The notes beneath the pieces are model-generated. The model was not told where the DNA came from. It saw only the letters and a list, made by a program, of their open reading frames with translations, and made no database searches. From the NCBI GenBank assembly GCA_034359265.1, contig CP136891.1, positions 87,748,001-87,812,000 of the forward strand: a DNA stretch of 64,000 bases. Reading direction: 5' to 3'. This document shows, piece after piece, positions 23,641 to 36,800 of this stretch. Source of the stretch: Canna indica. Taxonomy: Eukaryota; Streptophyta; Magnoliopsida; Zingiberales; Cannaceae. How positions within the stretch are numbered: the stretch's first letter is position 1; each line of letters opens with the position of its first letter. The position numbers and the translations under genes are program-made.

Positions 23641-24130
23641 CTGAAACAGAAACGGAAGCAGAGGAGAACAGGGGCAGGCGACTGACCAAGATCGGAAAGA
23701 CTCGACGGAGGGAGCTCGCGACTGATTCAAGAACTGCGCGCTCTTGATTCCAGCGCTGAAGACTGCACAAAGCTCGCAAAGTCTTTGCTTGCTTTCTTTC
23801 CAAGGGGACGGGAAGATCCGAACGCCATTAATTCCAACTTACCGAGCTCTCTGCTTCCCACTACGATCTGCTTCTCTTTCTTGGCTACTGCGAGCAAATC
23901 CAACCAGAGTATGAAATTAGACGAGCTTCCCTTAACGCCCACAAGTACCCAATCCCCTCTACTCTTACCTCTCTCTCTCTCTCTCTCTGTGTAGAGCTTC
24001 GCTCTCTCTCTCTCTCTCTCTCTCTTCTCTTGTTTGGTGAATCGATGGGAGGAGAAATCCATGCATGGAAGCAAAGTTAAAAAAGGAGAGAGAGAGAGAG
24101 AGCGAGAGAGAGAAGCACGTGTTCTCAACC
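23641..24130 (-). promoter_or_regulatory. Leader and CT/GA tracts upstream of the zinc-finger gene
   Basis: Probable 5'UTR with intron (acceptor CTGTTTCAG just before the ATG), then CT runs at about 23971-23990 and 24002-24024 and GA runs at 24087-24114 on the plus strand. Such tracts are common in plant leaders and core promoters. No TATA box was assigned. Confidence 0.45.
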
Positions 24131-24377
24131 GAGGATCCTACGCCATCACATCGGACGGTCTGGATCTTGCCACCCATCGGGGATTAATTCTTCCGAACTT
24201 TTTTCCTTTCTCGCCTTGGAAAAAAAATGCAAGCGAATTAAATTAGGTTTCATATTATTGTGTTTTTTTTGGATTTTTTTAATAAAAAATTTAATGTATG
24301 TTTAATTCAATTTTCTCGATTTAGAAACCAAATAAATCAGTGAATAAAACTTTATACGACTATCATTAATTTATATA

Positions 24378-24505
24378 CGTGACTCGGTGGTCATTAGGTC
24401 GAGCTACGAAAGTAACCTCTCCGCAAAAAGTAACGAAAGGTTGCGTACGCCAACCATTCTCAAAGCTCATAAAAGTGAGATTGCTTAGTGTAGACACACT
24501 TTATT
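24378..24505 (+). mobile_element. Au-SINE-like relic
   Basis: The order AACCTCTCCGCAAAAAGTAA, GGTTGCGTACGCCAACC, then GCTTAGTGTA follows the 3' part of the Au SINE as I remember it (CCTCTTTGCAG, AAGGCTGCGTACAATAGACC, GCTTAGTGCA). It is diverged, with no clear target-site duplication. Confidence 0.42.
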
Positions 24506-24789
24506 TATTAAATAATAATAATTTATTAATATGATTATAAAATCTTTGAGACTTGACTTTTTATTGAAGATTTTCAATTTAATTTGATTTGATTTTTCAT
24601 ATGTTTTTCATCTTGTTAACGTATATAGTAGTGTAAAAATTTTAATTAAAAATGGTAAAATATAAAAATTTATAATTTTAAATTAATTCTGTTTCAAACA
24701 ATTAATCCTAACTTAATTGATGCGACTCACATCTCGAGGCTCTCCTCCATCTAGAGGAATATCACTAAGACGTTACATGCCTTCAACAC

Positions 24790-25622
24790 CTCCCTTTCCT
24801 TCTCTGCCAGGCTAGAAACAGAATCAGACTTTGGCGTGACCCTTGGTGTGACCCTTGGTTAAGTGGGATTAGACGGATGGACAACTACCCCACCATGTTT
24901 GCCTCGGTGCGAGATCCTAAAGCCAAGTTTGTTAACCAAAACGGGCTCTCGGTCGAGTGGGACATTCACTTTTCTTCATTCGTTCCAATTGACCAAGCTG
25001 GCACGCTGGGCCTAGACTTGGCCCCCCTTCTTTGACATTCAGACAAGGATAAATTTATATGGAAATGGAGCGATAACGGGAAGTTAAGCACAAGCTCCTT
25101 TTACGGCATGATGAATTTTCGTGGAGTTTTGAATCCCAAAGCACCTTACATCTGGCAAAAGAATTGCCCCCGACTATCTCAATCTTAAATTGGTTAACCA
25201 GACTTGCGTCCTTTGTGGTACTAACAATGAAACGCATGGTACTAACAAGGAAGGTTGGTGTATTCTCCTCAATCACTGTAACTTTCGGCTTTTCCCTATG
25301 AACCTCAAGTCGTGGAATTTGGAGTGTCGTAGTTCAACTAAGCGCACTATAAAGCGCTACCTTCTAGCGGAGATGGAAGATTTGGCACGAATGCAACTTG
25401 CGATGCTTCGATAGCGACATATATACTATCTCTCACGGAGCTTGCTCTCGAGGCAATCTCTATTGTTACCGCTCTTCCTACCTTTTTAGCATTGTTTTTG
25501 TTCTCGTTGGCCTGAGGTCGGTTGTATTTTCTTTTTCCCTCTTGTTCACTCACTCTCCCCTCCCTCCGTTACTTGTATTTCTCAACTCTCATGATAAATG
25601 CAAGTTTCTTTATTTCAAAAAA
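24790..25622 (+). mobile_element. LINE 3'-end relic (zf-RVT region)
   Basis: Around 25051-25165 the frame KFIWKWSDNGKLSTSSFYGMM, then APYIWQK, matches the region after reverse transcriptase in plant LINE ORF2. In another frame, LVNQTCVLCGTNNETH (25180-25240) matches the cysteine pair of the zf-RVT domain (CxxC then H). Upstream are LINE-like pieces (FASVRDPKAKFV, SVEWDIHFSSF). The frames are interrupted by stops and shifts. It ends with a pyrimidine-rich tail and ATTTCAAAAAACAAA. Only the last ~800 bp of an element remain. Confidence 0.68.
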
Positions 25623-28600
25623 CAAACTTAATTGATTCTATTGAAATTTATATTAATTTAAATTACAAATTATTAACTAATTCACTAATTTTAAATTTTA
25701 CCTGGGTCCATTAAAAGGCAATTTAAAGGGGTTAATTATAAAAACTGAAATACATAATTGGACAGCCTATTGAAGATTGGGAGTTCATTTGCAGGCTTAA
25801 GATAGTGAAGGATGCAAATTGGGGGAAGAAATATCATCTTTGGAGTTTCTAAAGGGTTGCAAATTGTATTGGGGTTGGGAAAGCTCTAATTTGGAGTCTA
25901 ATTGGGGAATAATAAGTATGATTAGGTCATCCATTAAGGAGCCAGATGAGGCTAATTAATCTAAGGGTGGAAGGGTGGTCCACACAACATGAGATCCATC
26001 AATTCCTTTTTTGGTCAAGGGTTATAGCAAGTGTTATTTTATACTATCTTACTCACAACAATTTGCATTTAGTTATGACATTATTTTATTATTGTTGTTC
26101 ATGTAGTTGGTCTCAAATCTAATTAATACTAATAAGAAAGTAAGCATCCAAAAGGTTGAGTGCTTTCTTTTGAGTTGGAAAAAATAACTCTTTCTAAATG
26201 ACTCCATTTGCATGGATAAGAACAAATTCAATGTGTTATCAAACATGGATTTTAGTCTAGTAGCTCTCAGAGAATAGATGAGACTTTTTTGTTTCAAGAA
26301 AAATCCAAGCTACTATGAATAAAGATGCATGATTTGATGTAAAAGATGAACTTAATTTGAAGCATTTACAATATAATAGATTTAAGCAAAGTGTATGAGC
26401 ATTCCTGATTATGGAATTAAACTACAAAATATCTTATGGGGATGAAGAAATGGATCTAATTGACAAAAGTTGGGAGCCTTGTCATTGGTGAGGGACCCAC
26501 TCCAAATAGAAGGTTATGGGGCCTGGCCACCTTTTGATAGAAGCTTGGAATAACTTGGCAAGCATGCACTCACTATACTCCCCTGCATTCTCTTGTCAAA
26601 CTTCAGATGCACTCCTCCTTTCTCCTTGCATTAATCTGAACTGAGTTTCCTTTTCCACTGCACCAAAATGTTTGTTCCAGAATTAAACAAGTAAATATAC
26701 TACATTCATGCCATCAGGTCAAGTATATATACAAAGATCACCTACATTCGACCGAACACGAACCCGACTCGTTATCCAAATCCTTATTAACAGACACCTA
26801 AGTTCAACTTGAGCGGGTTTGATATGCTCGAAGTAGCCGAAAAAGCTCAACCCTGGATATCAATTTGATACTCTCTATAAATTGTTAATGGGCTTCTTCT
26901 CTTGTGATTGGGCCACTCGATGCGGGCTTTGAATTCATTATAACAGTAAACTTCAACTAAGTAGAACATAATCATGCAATAATTAGAGCAAAGCAATTAC
27001 AAAAGTAGTGTCTCTTTGTATAGTGATTTTAGGCCAAAAAAGTTGATATCTGAAAGGCAATAATACATCTCACATAAGAATAGAGTACTAATATGTTGAG
27101 CTGACATGGCAAGTAACCAAATGCTAATATGCTATGTTCAGTTGCTGGGAATCTTCTATATATTTATTTATTCATTTTGTAGCAGGCAAACAGTTTGGAT
27201 GCTTGTTTATGTTGCTGCATGAAGTTGTCACCTTCTTTGAGGGCATCTCAGCATGCCCAACAACAAGCAGTCATGCTTGCATTATAATTTGCTAAACAAT
27301 GCTAATAAAATTTCAAGCTATGTTCAATTGTTTACGGATATCTTGGCCGGGAGGATTAAATGCAGTGTGTTCCTGTAATGTTTCTGGACCACCATTAGTT
27401 CAACAAAACTTGTTATTTTTGGTAACTCAAGGGCTTCCATATTCTCAAGACAACAAATACTAAGTACCAATTCAGTAGATGCAGTAGTTGATGATATCAT
27501 TTTCCAAGATACTGTAATGAAGATTTAGGTGTGATAGTCTATGAAGGAAAGCTTATCTGAAGCATCAGAAAATTACATTTCCAGTTGTCCACAGAAGAAC
27601 TGCATATTTAGGAAATGTTACTATTTCAAAAACCTGAACTTAAAAGACTGGCACAACATTGTGTTTCTTTGCTGAAGGTTATTTCCTTAGTTGCGAGAAG
27701 ATCAAATTAGGTATCAATAATGTCCAGACAAAGGTGTTGACAAACAAATAGTCAGTCATACATTTTTATGCTTTGTCCACTAAAAGTTAGGAATTGGCCA
27801 ATGTCATATTTTAGCTATATATTTGAATATCAGCTCCAAATCAAGGTACTTGTACTTGAGAGCAAAGGGGGTACCTCTTTCTAATAGCAAAAGATGGAAA
27901 ATCTTTACCTATTAGAGCATCTTAATAATGCTTGGTGATTAAAAGTCTACTCATGCTTATCACACATCCTTCCTAATTTTCTGAACCATAAAGTTCTTGC
28001 CCATTGTATAAACAGCCTAAATCAATTCTAAAATCCTGCTTTAATACAAAATTTTCATTGAAGAAAAAAAAAACTTCCAAAACAAATGTTCGATAAACGT
28101 ATAATCTATTTATTTTATTCCCTTCAGTAATATTGCTTCTACTATATCTAAGTCTAGCCATACTCATTCAAGTGTGTTCTACTAGATCTGACTGAAAGAC
28201 CTACAAATTGGGAGCTTCTTAGATGAATAGATGTTGCATTTCTTCCTTTGCTTCAAATGCAAGAAATGCACCAGTACCAAACTCACTGGGGAAAAGTTAT
28301 TGGATACTTGAGTTATCTTAAAGTGTTCAGCTGATCACACCCACTGAATGAGCTCATTTGCAGAAAAAGAGTGGCTGTGAAGTTAGGTGATTCAAATAAA
28401 TCCTTCCTCTAATAAAAAGCAGAAATGAAGTCTTTCTGGAATAGCACCCGCAAAAAATGCAATCTACAACGAAACATCTGAACAGAAAATTTTACTCTCT
28501 TCAAGTTCAAAAAAAAAAATCAAAAAACTTTGATAACAATGCAAATCAATCAAGAGAAGGATGATGCTACTAGGTATGCAGACAGTTTGACTCACCTTTG

Positions 28601-28951
28601 GGGTAAGTTAACCAGTTGCTAATCTTCATCCATCATACTCACTAGAACACACGAGCAGAAGATTGAACCAAAATTCTATTAGATTGCTAAATTGCCACAT
28701 ATACAGATCAAAGAGGTGTTTATGCCCCACTTTTACATGCAGAAAAATAAAGAAAAGAAAAGGAAGGGAAGGAAGAAAATGTTTTTATAACCAAGATCTC
28801 TCTACAATTCTTGGAAAACACTCAAGTTCTCAATGGTTCTGGAATTCTTATAGGCAACCTATTTCAATTAGATATGAACAGAATAGAGTGAGTTAGTCTG
28901 TCTAGAAAAACTGTTAAATCATAAACAATGATCAGTTTGACTTGCCCTCTG
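25623..28951. other. Intergenic region before the UGDH 3' end
   Basis: AT-rich, with only short non-matching frames on both strands. No RNA gene, transposon end or conserved motif was recognised. The last few hundred bases (about 28600-28950) should contain the UGDH 3'UTR. Confidence 0.5.
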
Positions 28952-28974
28952 TCATATCGACGCAGGTATATACT

Positions 28975-30390
28975 TCAGCCATGCATCAGAGGCTTCCCAA
29001 TCGAGTACACGACAAATCCAATGGCCCTAAGCTTATGTGGATCCACTACATTGCGCCCATCAAAGAAGAAAGCTGGTTTCTGCATGCTCTCATAAATCTT
29101 CTGGTAGTCCAGCTTCCTGAACTCATCCCACTCTGTCAATATGCAAACAGCATGTGCCCCCTTAGCAGCCTCATAAGCATTGCTCGCTTTGCCTACTTGC
29201 TTTATTGTAGCTGGGTTTGTAAGTTGCAGGTAATTTGAGTGGTTCAAATCGGAATTATTCATTGCGAGGTCATGTTGAATCTGCTCCTTGGTCACCTGGG
29301 GGTCATATATGCTTAATGTGGCCTTCTCCTCCAAGAGACCCTTGCAAACGTCAATGGCAGGGGTCTCTCTTGTGTCTCCCGTATCCTTCTTGCATGCAAA
29401 CCCGAGCACGGCAATCCTCTTCCCTGCGACCGTATTGAACATGGAAGAAATCACCCGTTCCACAAAACGATTTTTCTGATAGTCATTGATCTTGACGACG
29501 AGCTTCCAGTAGTCAGCAACTTCAGCAAGACCATTGCACTCACAAATGTAGACCAGGTTAAGGATGTCTTTCTTGAAAGATGATCCTCCAAACCCAATAC
29601 TGGCATTCAAGAACATGGGTCCGATTCTTGAATCCTTACCAACAGCATAGGCAACTTGAGAAACATCAGCTCCGGTAGCCTCACAGAGTGCAGAGATGGC
29701 ATTGACAGAGGATATCCTCTGTGCCAAGAAGGCATTTGCTACTAGCTTGGATAGTTCTGCTGACCACAAATTGGCTATAATTATCCTGTCTTCAGGTACC
29801 CAATGAGCATAAACATCTCTAAGAACTTGGACGGCCTTTCGGCCCTGTGGAGTTTCAAAGCCACCAATGAGCACCCGGTCGGGCTTAAGCAAATCCTGAA
29901 TAGCTTGACCCTCTGCAAGAAACTCCGGGTTCGAGAGGATCTCATGGTTGATTCCTTTGCTGTTATGGGTCAAAATTCTCTTGAGAGACTCTGCAGTCCT
30001 CACTGGGACGGTGGATTTCTCAACCACAATCTTATCTGACTTAGAGGCATCAGCAATTGTTCGAGCAGCACTCTCCCAGTAGGTTAAATCTGCTGCCTTG
30101 CCTGCTCCAAGGCCAGAGGTTTTGGTCGGAGTGTTAACAGAGATGAAGATTATATCAGATTCAGATATATGTTTTTCCATGTCAGTGCTGAACAAAAGGT
30201 TCCTTCCTCGGCACTGCTTGATAATGTCATAGAGGCCAGGCTCGTAAATTGGAAGCTGATCACTGTTCCATGCAGTTATACGCTTGGCAGAGACGTCCAC
30301 CACCACCACCTCAATTGATGGGCATTTGAGGGCAATCACGGCCATTGTAGGGCCACCAACATAGCCTGCTCCGATGCAGCAAATCTTCAT
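28975..30390 (-). CDS. UDP-glucose 6-dehydrogenase-like protein, catalytic Cys replaced
   Basis: UGDH oxidises UDP-glucose to UDP-glucuronate (NAD-dependent, cytosolic), feeding wall polysaccharide synthesis. Single-exon frame of 471 residues, usual for plant UGDH (about 480). Intact: the NAD-binding GAGYVGGPT (7-15), STVPV (126-130), NPEFLAEG (154-161), [10 protein letters not shown] (212-221) and [15 protein letters not shown]. The catalytic loop, GGSCFQKD in the family, reads GGSSFKKD, so the nucleophilic cysteine is Ser271 (codon TCT at 29580-29578). The C terminus ends KPLMHG. One extra base near 28986 would restore LDAWLK-like family sequence ending at 28952. The ATG at 30390 is used because the earlier in-frame ATG at 30453 lies before a good acceptor (TGTGCAG, exon from 30418). 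It is probably an inactive paralogue or a recent pseudogene. Confidence 0.85.
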   Translation of the reverse strand: MKICCIGAGYVGGPTMAVIALKCPSIEVVVVDVSAKRITAWNSDQLPIYEPGLYDIIKQCRGRNLLFSTDMEKHISESDIIFISVNTPTKTSGLGAGKAADLTYWESAARTIADASKSDKIVVEKSTVPVRTAESLKRILTHNSKGINHEILSNPEFLAEGQAIQDLLKPDRVLIGGFETPQGRKAVQVLRDVYAHWVPEDRIIIANLWSAELSKLVANAFLAQRISSVNAISALCEATGADVSQVAYAVGKDSRIGPMFLNASIGFGGSSFKKDILNLVYICECNGLAEVADYWKLVVKINDYQKNRFVERVISSMFNTVAGKRIAVLGFACKKDTGDTRETPAIDVCKGLLEEKATLSIYDPQVTKEQIQHDLAMNNSDLNHSNYLQLTNPATIKQVGKASNAYEAAKGAHAVCILTEWDEFRKLDYQKIYESMQKPAFFFDGRNVVDPHKLRAIGFVVYSIGKPLMHG

Positions 30391-30417
30391 GTTTTTCACT
30401 TCTTCTGCCTCCTCTAA

Positions 30418-31580
30418 CCTGCACAGTAGAGAGTTCAAACATCTGTAAGTCACAATAAGGTATAAACACAGGGAAGCTGAATCTATATTGTAACTTTTAT
30501 CCTATTAAAATCCAAAACTTCCAATAAATACAAACAGCTCGTTTGAGATTCAACATGCACTAAACTTCTAATATATTCTACTTCCTTTGCTTTTGATAAC
30601 CAGTACAAGGCAGAAAAAGAAGACAGCTCTAAATATTCCCTTGTAAAAAAATACAAAGAGATCAAGTTTCCTGTTGCTATGCAAAATTAGGCATCTCAAG
30701 AAACATTCTACATGCATGAACAAGACAAGAGATAACAGAGTTGGATAAGAAAATCATACTAGCAACTTCCAATCTAACTTCAGCAGTGAACAGAGGAGAA
30801 AGAAAGGAGATAAAGAATGTATTCAGTAATAGGTGGGGAAGAATCAAAGAAGAGAAGGGAAAGGTTGCCTGTGCAAGAGGAATAATTGACTTCCTCTTCC
30901 TTATATACTGACCATATGAGCCCTAAGCACCTACCCTTCCAGGAACAAACATCCAGAAATTTAAATTGAATAACTGAGCTGGAGTACTCAGCAAGTTGCC
31001 ATCAAATCCTGTGGGCTACAGATTATCAATGTAGTTTTACCTGTATAAAAAAAATCATAATTTACCAACTTGTCTCCATTATTTCACTATACCTGTTCAG
31101 TGTTGACCATCTATTTCAGCTACATCCTTGGTTCCCAACTAAAAACCACCAACTTCACATCTAATGGTTCATATCCTCGGCATATCTAATTTTGTTTCCA
31201 TCCTCAGTAGTTATGATAGCACTAAGAAGAGGCAATCTCCATGGAATCTTATCATGCAAGTTGTCGGGTTCATTGTTAACTATTGCATATAGGACAAATA
31301 CAGCAACACAAATTAGGTTTTCTGTGGTGAAAATTTCTTTACCGCAGGTGAAGAGACGCGTAAGGATGCAATGAAGACGGCGATTGGGTAGATTCAATTC
31401 GACTTTGAAGGAGACGGGCAAAACCAACCTGTAGCCGGGATCAAAAACCCTAATCCGCAACCCCTAGTAACAGGATAGAGAACAAATGCGCAAATTACGA
31501 AGCCGAAAAATAAACAAACAAACTTGAATGCTGTTAAATTGTACTGACCTCGAATCAGTCCTTTTCCAGTTCTTCAAAAA
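30418..31580 (-). promoter_or_regulatory. UGDH 5'UTR intron and leader region
   Basis: The minus-strand sequence CTCTACTGTGCAG (acceptor, exon from 30418) 28 bases before the ATG indicates a 5'UTR intron. A candidate first exon lies somewhere at 31370-31580, for example at GGCTACAG/GTTGG near 31433, but the donor is not certain. Nothing else is recognised between. Confidence 0.45.
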
Positions 31581-31974
31581 CAAGAGGAAAATAGCTTTCA
31601 ATTTTGCTGTTAAATTTGAATGCCTTTGCTAAAAATACGGATAAATATAGAAGTGTAATCGATTGAACGTAAATCAAACAGCAGTAATTTCAAATTTTGT
31701 GGAAGGATTAATTGCAATCCCCCTTGATTTTAGCTGAATTCATTAAACCGCTCCTATTAATTCAAAAAATATATAGGACATCTTCTGAAAATTCAATTAA
31801 ATATTGATTGCTATTTATACGCAAGTTTTTTAGGTGGTAAAGATGTAATTAAGTACTCTAAAATAAAAATATTAATTAATATGTCAAATTAATAAATAGA
31901 CTATTTATTTAGTAATTCATTGACTTCACTGTTCATATATATGACGTTCATATATGGACTAGACTAGCATTTTA

Positions 31975-32400
31975 GGTGATCGGATTAGGCTCACAAATCC
32001 CACATTCGTGAACCAAACTTAAGTCAAGCCAGACGACTTAGTCCGAAAGCTCCACCCGGCCATACAAGGGCATTTGTATCCTTATTAATTATGAGAGATT
32101 CATCGTCACGAGCTCGACATCTCCGCAATTAATCTCGACCTATTCCGAGCAAGATCCCTACGAGATTATTGTGTGATATTATCGTCAATCCTTCCTAATC
32201 CTGCAATATATACAAACACCACACGCCTCAAGTAACCTAGAGTCTAATTTCTATTACTTCTACGTCGATCATATCTTGACTTGAGCGTTAGAGTTTCTTT
32301 TGCAGGTCTCCCTCCCCACTCGCCGAAGTTGCATCTAACCAGGAGACATCCCGAATCGGATCGCATCGCTCCGACTTTAAGCAAAAACAATATATGAGTC
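31975..32400 (+). mobile_element. Possible Ty3-gypsy LTR remnant
   Basis: A moderately GC-rich island within AT-rich DNA. TATATACAAACACC (a TATA-like stretch) at about 32208-32221 is followed by TTGACTTGAGCGTTAGAGTTTC then TTTTGCAGGTCTCC. This order resembles the R-U5 part of plant gypsy LTRs. No paired LTR, primer-binding site or target-site duplication was found, so a degenerate solo LTR is the best guess. Confidence 0.35.
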
Positions 32401-33837
32401 AACTATTTAATATTTTTTTGTAAAATTTATTATTTAAAGTTGTCATGTTGCATATTGTCGAGTATTTATTTGCTAATGCAAAAAATATCTCAGATTCTTA
32501 TATTGTAATAATATATTATTTATAGATTTTTTTACTTATTTAATTTTTTGCTCATGTAAATATAATATATTGTTGAATAAATTACTTTCATTGTCATTAT
32601 TATTAAATAAAAAAATATTTGATAAAATTCCTTGTGATTAATGTGTTCAAATTCTGTGTTGTACAACCTTTTACATTTTTATTGCATTTAATTCTGACAT
32701 ATATTTGAGATTTTGCAGCCCCAATTGTTTTTTTTTTCATTCGTTATCCTTATACAAGTTAAAGATGCACAGAAAATAGGATGATAAGAATCAAAGTTGA
32801 TAAGGGCATCGTTTTAAAATTTTAAATTTAAATTTAATCCTGAACAAATCGGAACATCATCAGTGCCATTATCAAATGAGTCAATTAAAAAAAATATTTT
32901 TTGTAAAATAATACCTATTTCAAGTTTAAGAAATTAGATTTTATCGGTTGTTAACCAAATCCGTTTTGATATTCTGGTCGAACCGGATGAGAAGGGAAGT
33001 TTCAGATCAATGTCACTATTGTTTGTAATTAATCACGCCCCAATATCCAACCAAATTTTGTGCAGATCACAAATCGCAATTCATTAATGTTTGCAGTATT
33101 CAGGCAATGTACTGGAGGCCAGGGGATGAACAAAAGCTGCCACCAGCTGTTTATTTAAGCAATCTTATAATTTAACCTAACAACAGTTGACTTCCAAAAG
33201 CATTAATTGGTTGAGCAAAATCCATGCGTCAGGTTACTTGGCATACTGAAGTTGCATGTCAATCTACTTTGAGAAGACAGGAGGAACTCTTGAAACCAAA
33301 CAGCGGCTGTTGACTTCCAAAGGAATTGAAAAAACATTTGGTACATAACAACTGAAGCACTTAGCTGCTTAGAATGTCAATCATAGTGGTGGTGTCATTG
33401 GAACAAACTCAGTGGGCTTCAATATTGAGCATAACATGAGTTTGACTTAACATAGGAAAGAATGCTGCAAAGATCAAAAATAGGAAATAATTAAGAAATC
33501 GGAATCTGAATTGGAATCGGAAATCGGAACATTTTGCATGGAAATATCAGTATGCCTCTTCCACAATTTTTTTATCCACAAAACCCTAAATAGAAAGAGA
33601 TATGTAATCAACAAGACTAATACAAACCACCCATAATATTATATACAGGAGTTTGCTAAATCCTCACTTTATAAGCATTGCACAAGTGCAGTGCTGCAGT
33701 ATAAATGATTTTATGAAGTCCATGAAGAACAGGTAAGTTATATGGGTTTGGCAAAATAATTCTGCAAAAAGCCACTGATGAATATTTAAAAGAACAAGGA
33801 AAGAACAGGAAAAGAATGGAAGAACTCATACAGGACC
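32401..33837. other. Intergenic AT-rich region
   Basis: No gene or clear transposon end seen. The rightmost 200-300 bases should contain the DGK 3'UTR. Confidence 0.45.
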
Positions 33838-36800
33838 TCATGAGAGCCTCAGAGCCATCTCCTGAAGAAGAGCTTTCTTCTGTTTAGCTGTGATAATGCC
33901 ATTAGTTTCAGCAGCTTCAAGAACATCAGTGATGGTAGCTGCTGCGTGGTCAAGAGGCTCCTCTGATGCTCTCTTCAACATGAAGGCCTGCAGAACCAAA
34001 AAGAATAACGGAATTTTTAGTGATCATGTGAAATGGAGATAACAAAGTCCAAATGAGAAGACATTAGTTTATAACCTGTCCATGATGCGAAACTTCTAAA
34101 GTGCAAGGCTGCTGATACCAAGGTTCCCCATCCACTTGAACAGGCATAGGAGCAAACAGCTGGATCTTGATAAAATGCCCTTGTGCAAGTTTTCTAGCTT
34201 GAGAAAGCCCAACCTGTTCAAATAAAGTCGAGCTGCTTTTAGATAGCATAAAATATGGAATCCAAGACCATAATAACTCAGATGAGCTCAAACTTTTAAG
34301 CAATTAGAAAAAGAAGGGTTGATGCATGTTATGCTAACCTGAAGCCTTCCGAGGTGCCATGTTCCTGTGAAACAAACAATTTCAAGCAACTTGTCGTGCA
34401 TTGATTGCGGCTGAAAATTATCATAATTATCATCCTCATATTGCCATATATCAACCCCTCCCATGTAGCTTCCAATATTAGCCACAAGCATACCTTCAAC
34501 ATCCTGCAAGAGATCTACTTAAACAATGCAGTGTATATCAAAGGAAGCTTCACTATTCCTCAAATACTATATACTACCTGTATGATGCTCTAGCTGCTTT
34601 ATAATGGATATATTTTCAAAATTATTTCATTGCGCGAGAAAACAATTATATCAGGCCAACTAAATGGAACTTACATTCCATAAAAGTTTATACCTTTTCT
34701 AACAGAACCTCTGTATAACTAGAAATATGACATCACACAGAGTAATGATGGCAAACATCCACATGTCATATCGCAATAGTTGAGACTTCACCGCTTTTTG
34801 TTGTTGTTTGTTGTAGACCTATTTTAGGAGACAAAGATGTACTAAGTTTTGTTGCTATATATTTAATATGAAATCATGCCCCTTTTTTGTTATAAATTAA
34901 TGATCACCATAATCATGTTATGTTATGCTTTAGAGTTTGAAGTTTGAACTCACAAACCAATCCCTACATAATTATAAACAACTTCATGGTTGCATGCCAT
35001 TCTATTCTTCTACACATGAGATCAAATTCTTAGTAAGAATGATGATATAAATAACTTACATATGATTTGCATTAGCCCTTATCTTTTATGTCTCCCCAAT
35101 GCATGTGGCCTTACCCTTGCATAACAAAGAGGTTGTTGAAAACCCAGTCTCCAAAGGTACATATTTTGAAGAGGTTAATGTGAATACAGTAAGGCCTTAC
35201 TTGGATAGCTTTTGGGTTCTGACACATCTACCCATCTATCATCTTTTCTTGTTATAACTCCACAGTTCTGTTGCTATTCTACCCCGATATGGTTAATGGT
35301 AAGAAGAAGAACGTACCTCAGGAATTTCAATTTCCACACCATCTACCTCCAATCTTATTTGCCACGGGAAGTCAGCAAATGTCCTATCCATCAGATTCTT
35401 TGCTCCCTCTCTTGCGTAGAGCATTTTATTTATAAGCTGCAAATTCATTACCAGCTTTTCAGCTCAATCTCATCAACATATTTAAGAGAACAATATGCAC
35501 TAAGCAACTAATACAAAGGCATGTAAACTGTGAGAAACATCATTAATATAAGTTGACTTGTCATTTCCATAAAAGGGATAATTGACAAGTCTAAGCTGGA
35601 CATTCAAGAGATATATCAAATAAGAAGGGGGGAAGTGGACATAGCCTACACATTCTAACTTTCAAGTTTCCCCCAAATGCCTATTTATTTAATTAAGTTT
35701 CAAGAAAGTTGATTTGGATTAGAATGCTTGTGTCCGTACCCAAATATCCCAACTTATGGGGATAATTTATCTTGCAGTTTTCTCCAGATCAATAAATTTT
35801 CATTATTAATGCAGTTGTAGCATCTTAAACCAGAACTTATAATTGGCTTTGGCAGCTTAATATAAATGTATTGCATATGCAAGAAAATGTAGGTAGCTTA
35901 CCTGGTTATAGAACTTTTCAGGGTTCTCTTCCCGCAAGTTATGGATGTCCAGAGCAACTTTAGCATCACAACCTATCCCTGAGAGCATAAGGAGGTTTAG
36001 GTAAGGGGCCATTAAATATTCCACGAAATCCAGAAATATTTCACTTACTCACCAAGATAATTATCCATAAATCTTGGGGGTTGAATAAGCTTGGCATGCA
36101 CATTTTCAATCGTTATCTTCCATCTATCAAGAAGGGTCACAGCAGCATGTTCTATATGGTGCAAAATTTTGTATAAACCTCCCTTCTTCTTGATGTCACC
36201 AAGACCACTGCCCCATGATAACACTCTTGAAAGATCATTACCAGTACCAGCTGGAAGAATTGATACAGGTGGAGGAGATTCGAATTTTTGTTTGTCAATT
36301 GCATTGAGAATCCAACCAACTGTGCCGTCTCCACCACAAACAAGAATTCTGAAGTTTGGTACATTGCTGAACAGAGAGAGAGCCATCTCTGGTCCATGTT
36401 CCCTACTCAATTCAAAAACCTAAACAAAAGTTTAATCCTGCCATCATAGCTGATACAACTTCAATTTAAATTTTCCTCAAATATATATTTCTAAAGCAGC
36501 GCAAAGCAGAGAAAGGAGAGTTTTTTGGCAAACCAGCAGAAGTCTCAGTTAGATACCTCAAACAGTCTAAGGAAAACTGGGCACTCGATTATTGGATTTT
36601 GGGTTAAAAGAATATCTGTCAAAAAATTTGCAACCGATGCAATTGCTATTCAACAAGCAGAACCAATTAGAAACCTATATACTACAGAGTATTCATACAG
36701 AGAAAGAAAAACTGGTTATTCAATTATTGGATTCTAGGCTCTGTCAAAAAAATATGCAACTGCTAGTCAACAAGCAAAACCAACTAGCAAGCTACATATT

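Noticed and set aside
23641..23730. Upstream ATG (23730) as start of the zinc-finger protein
   Set aside because: The extra 30 residues are not zinc-finger-family-like, and CTGTTTCAG directly before the ATG at 23640 looks like a splice acceptor.
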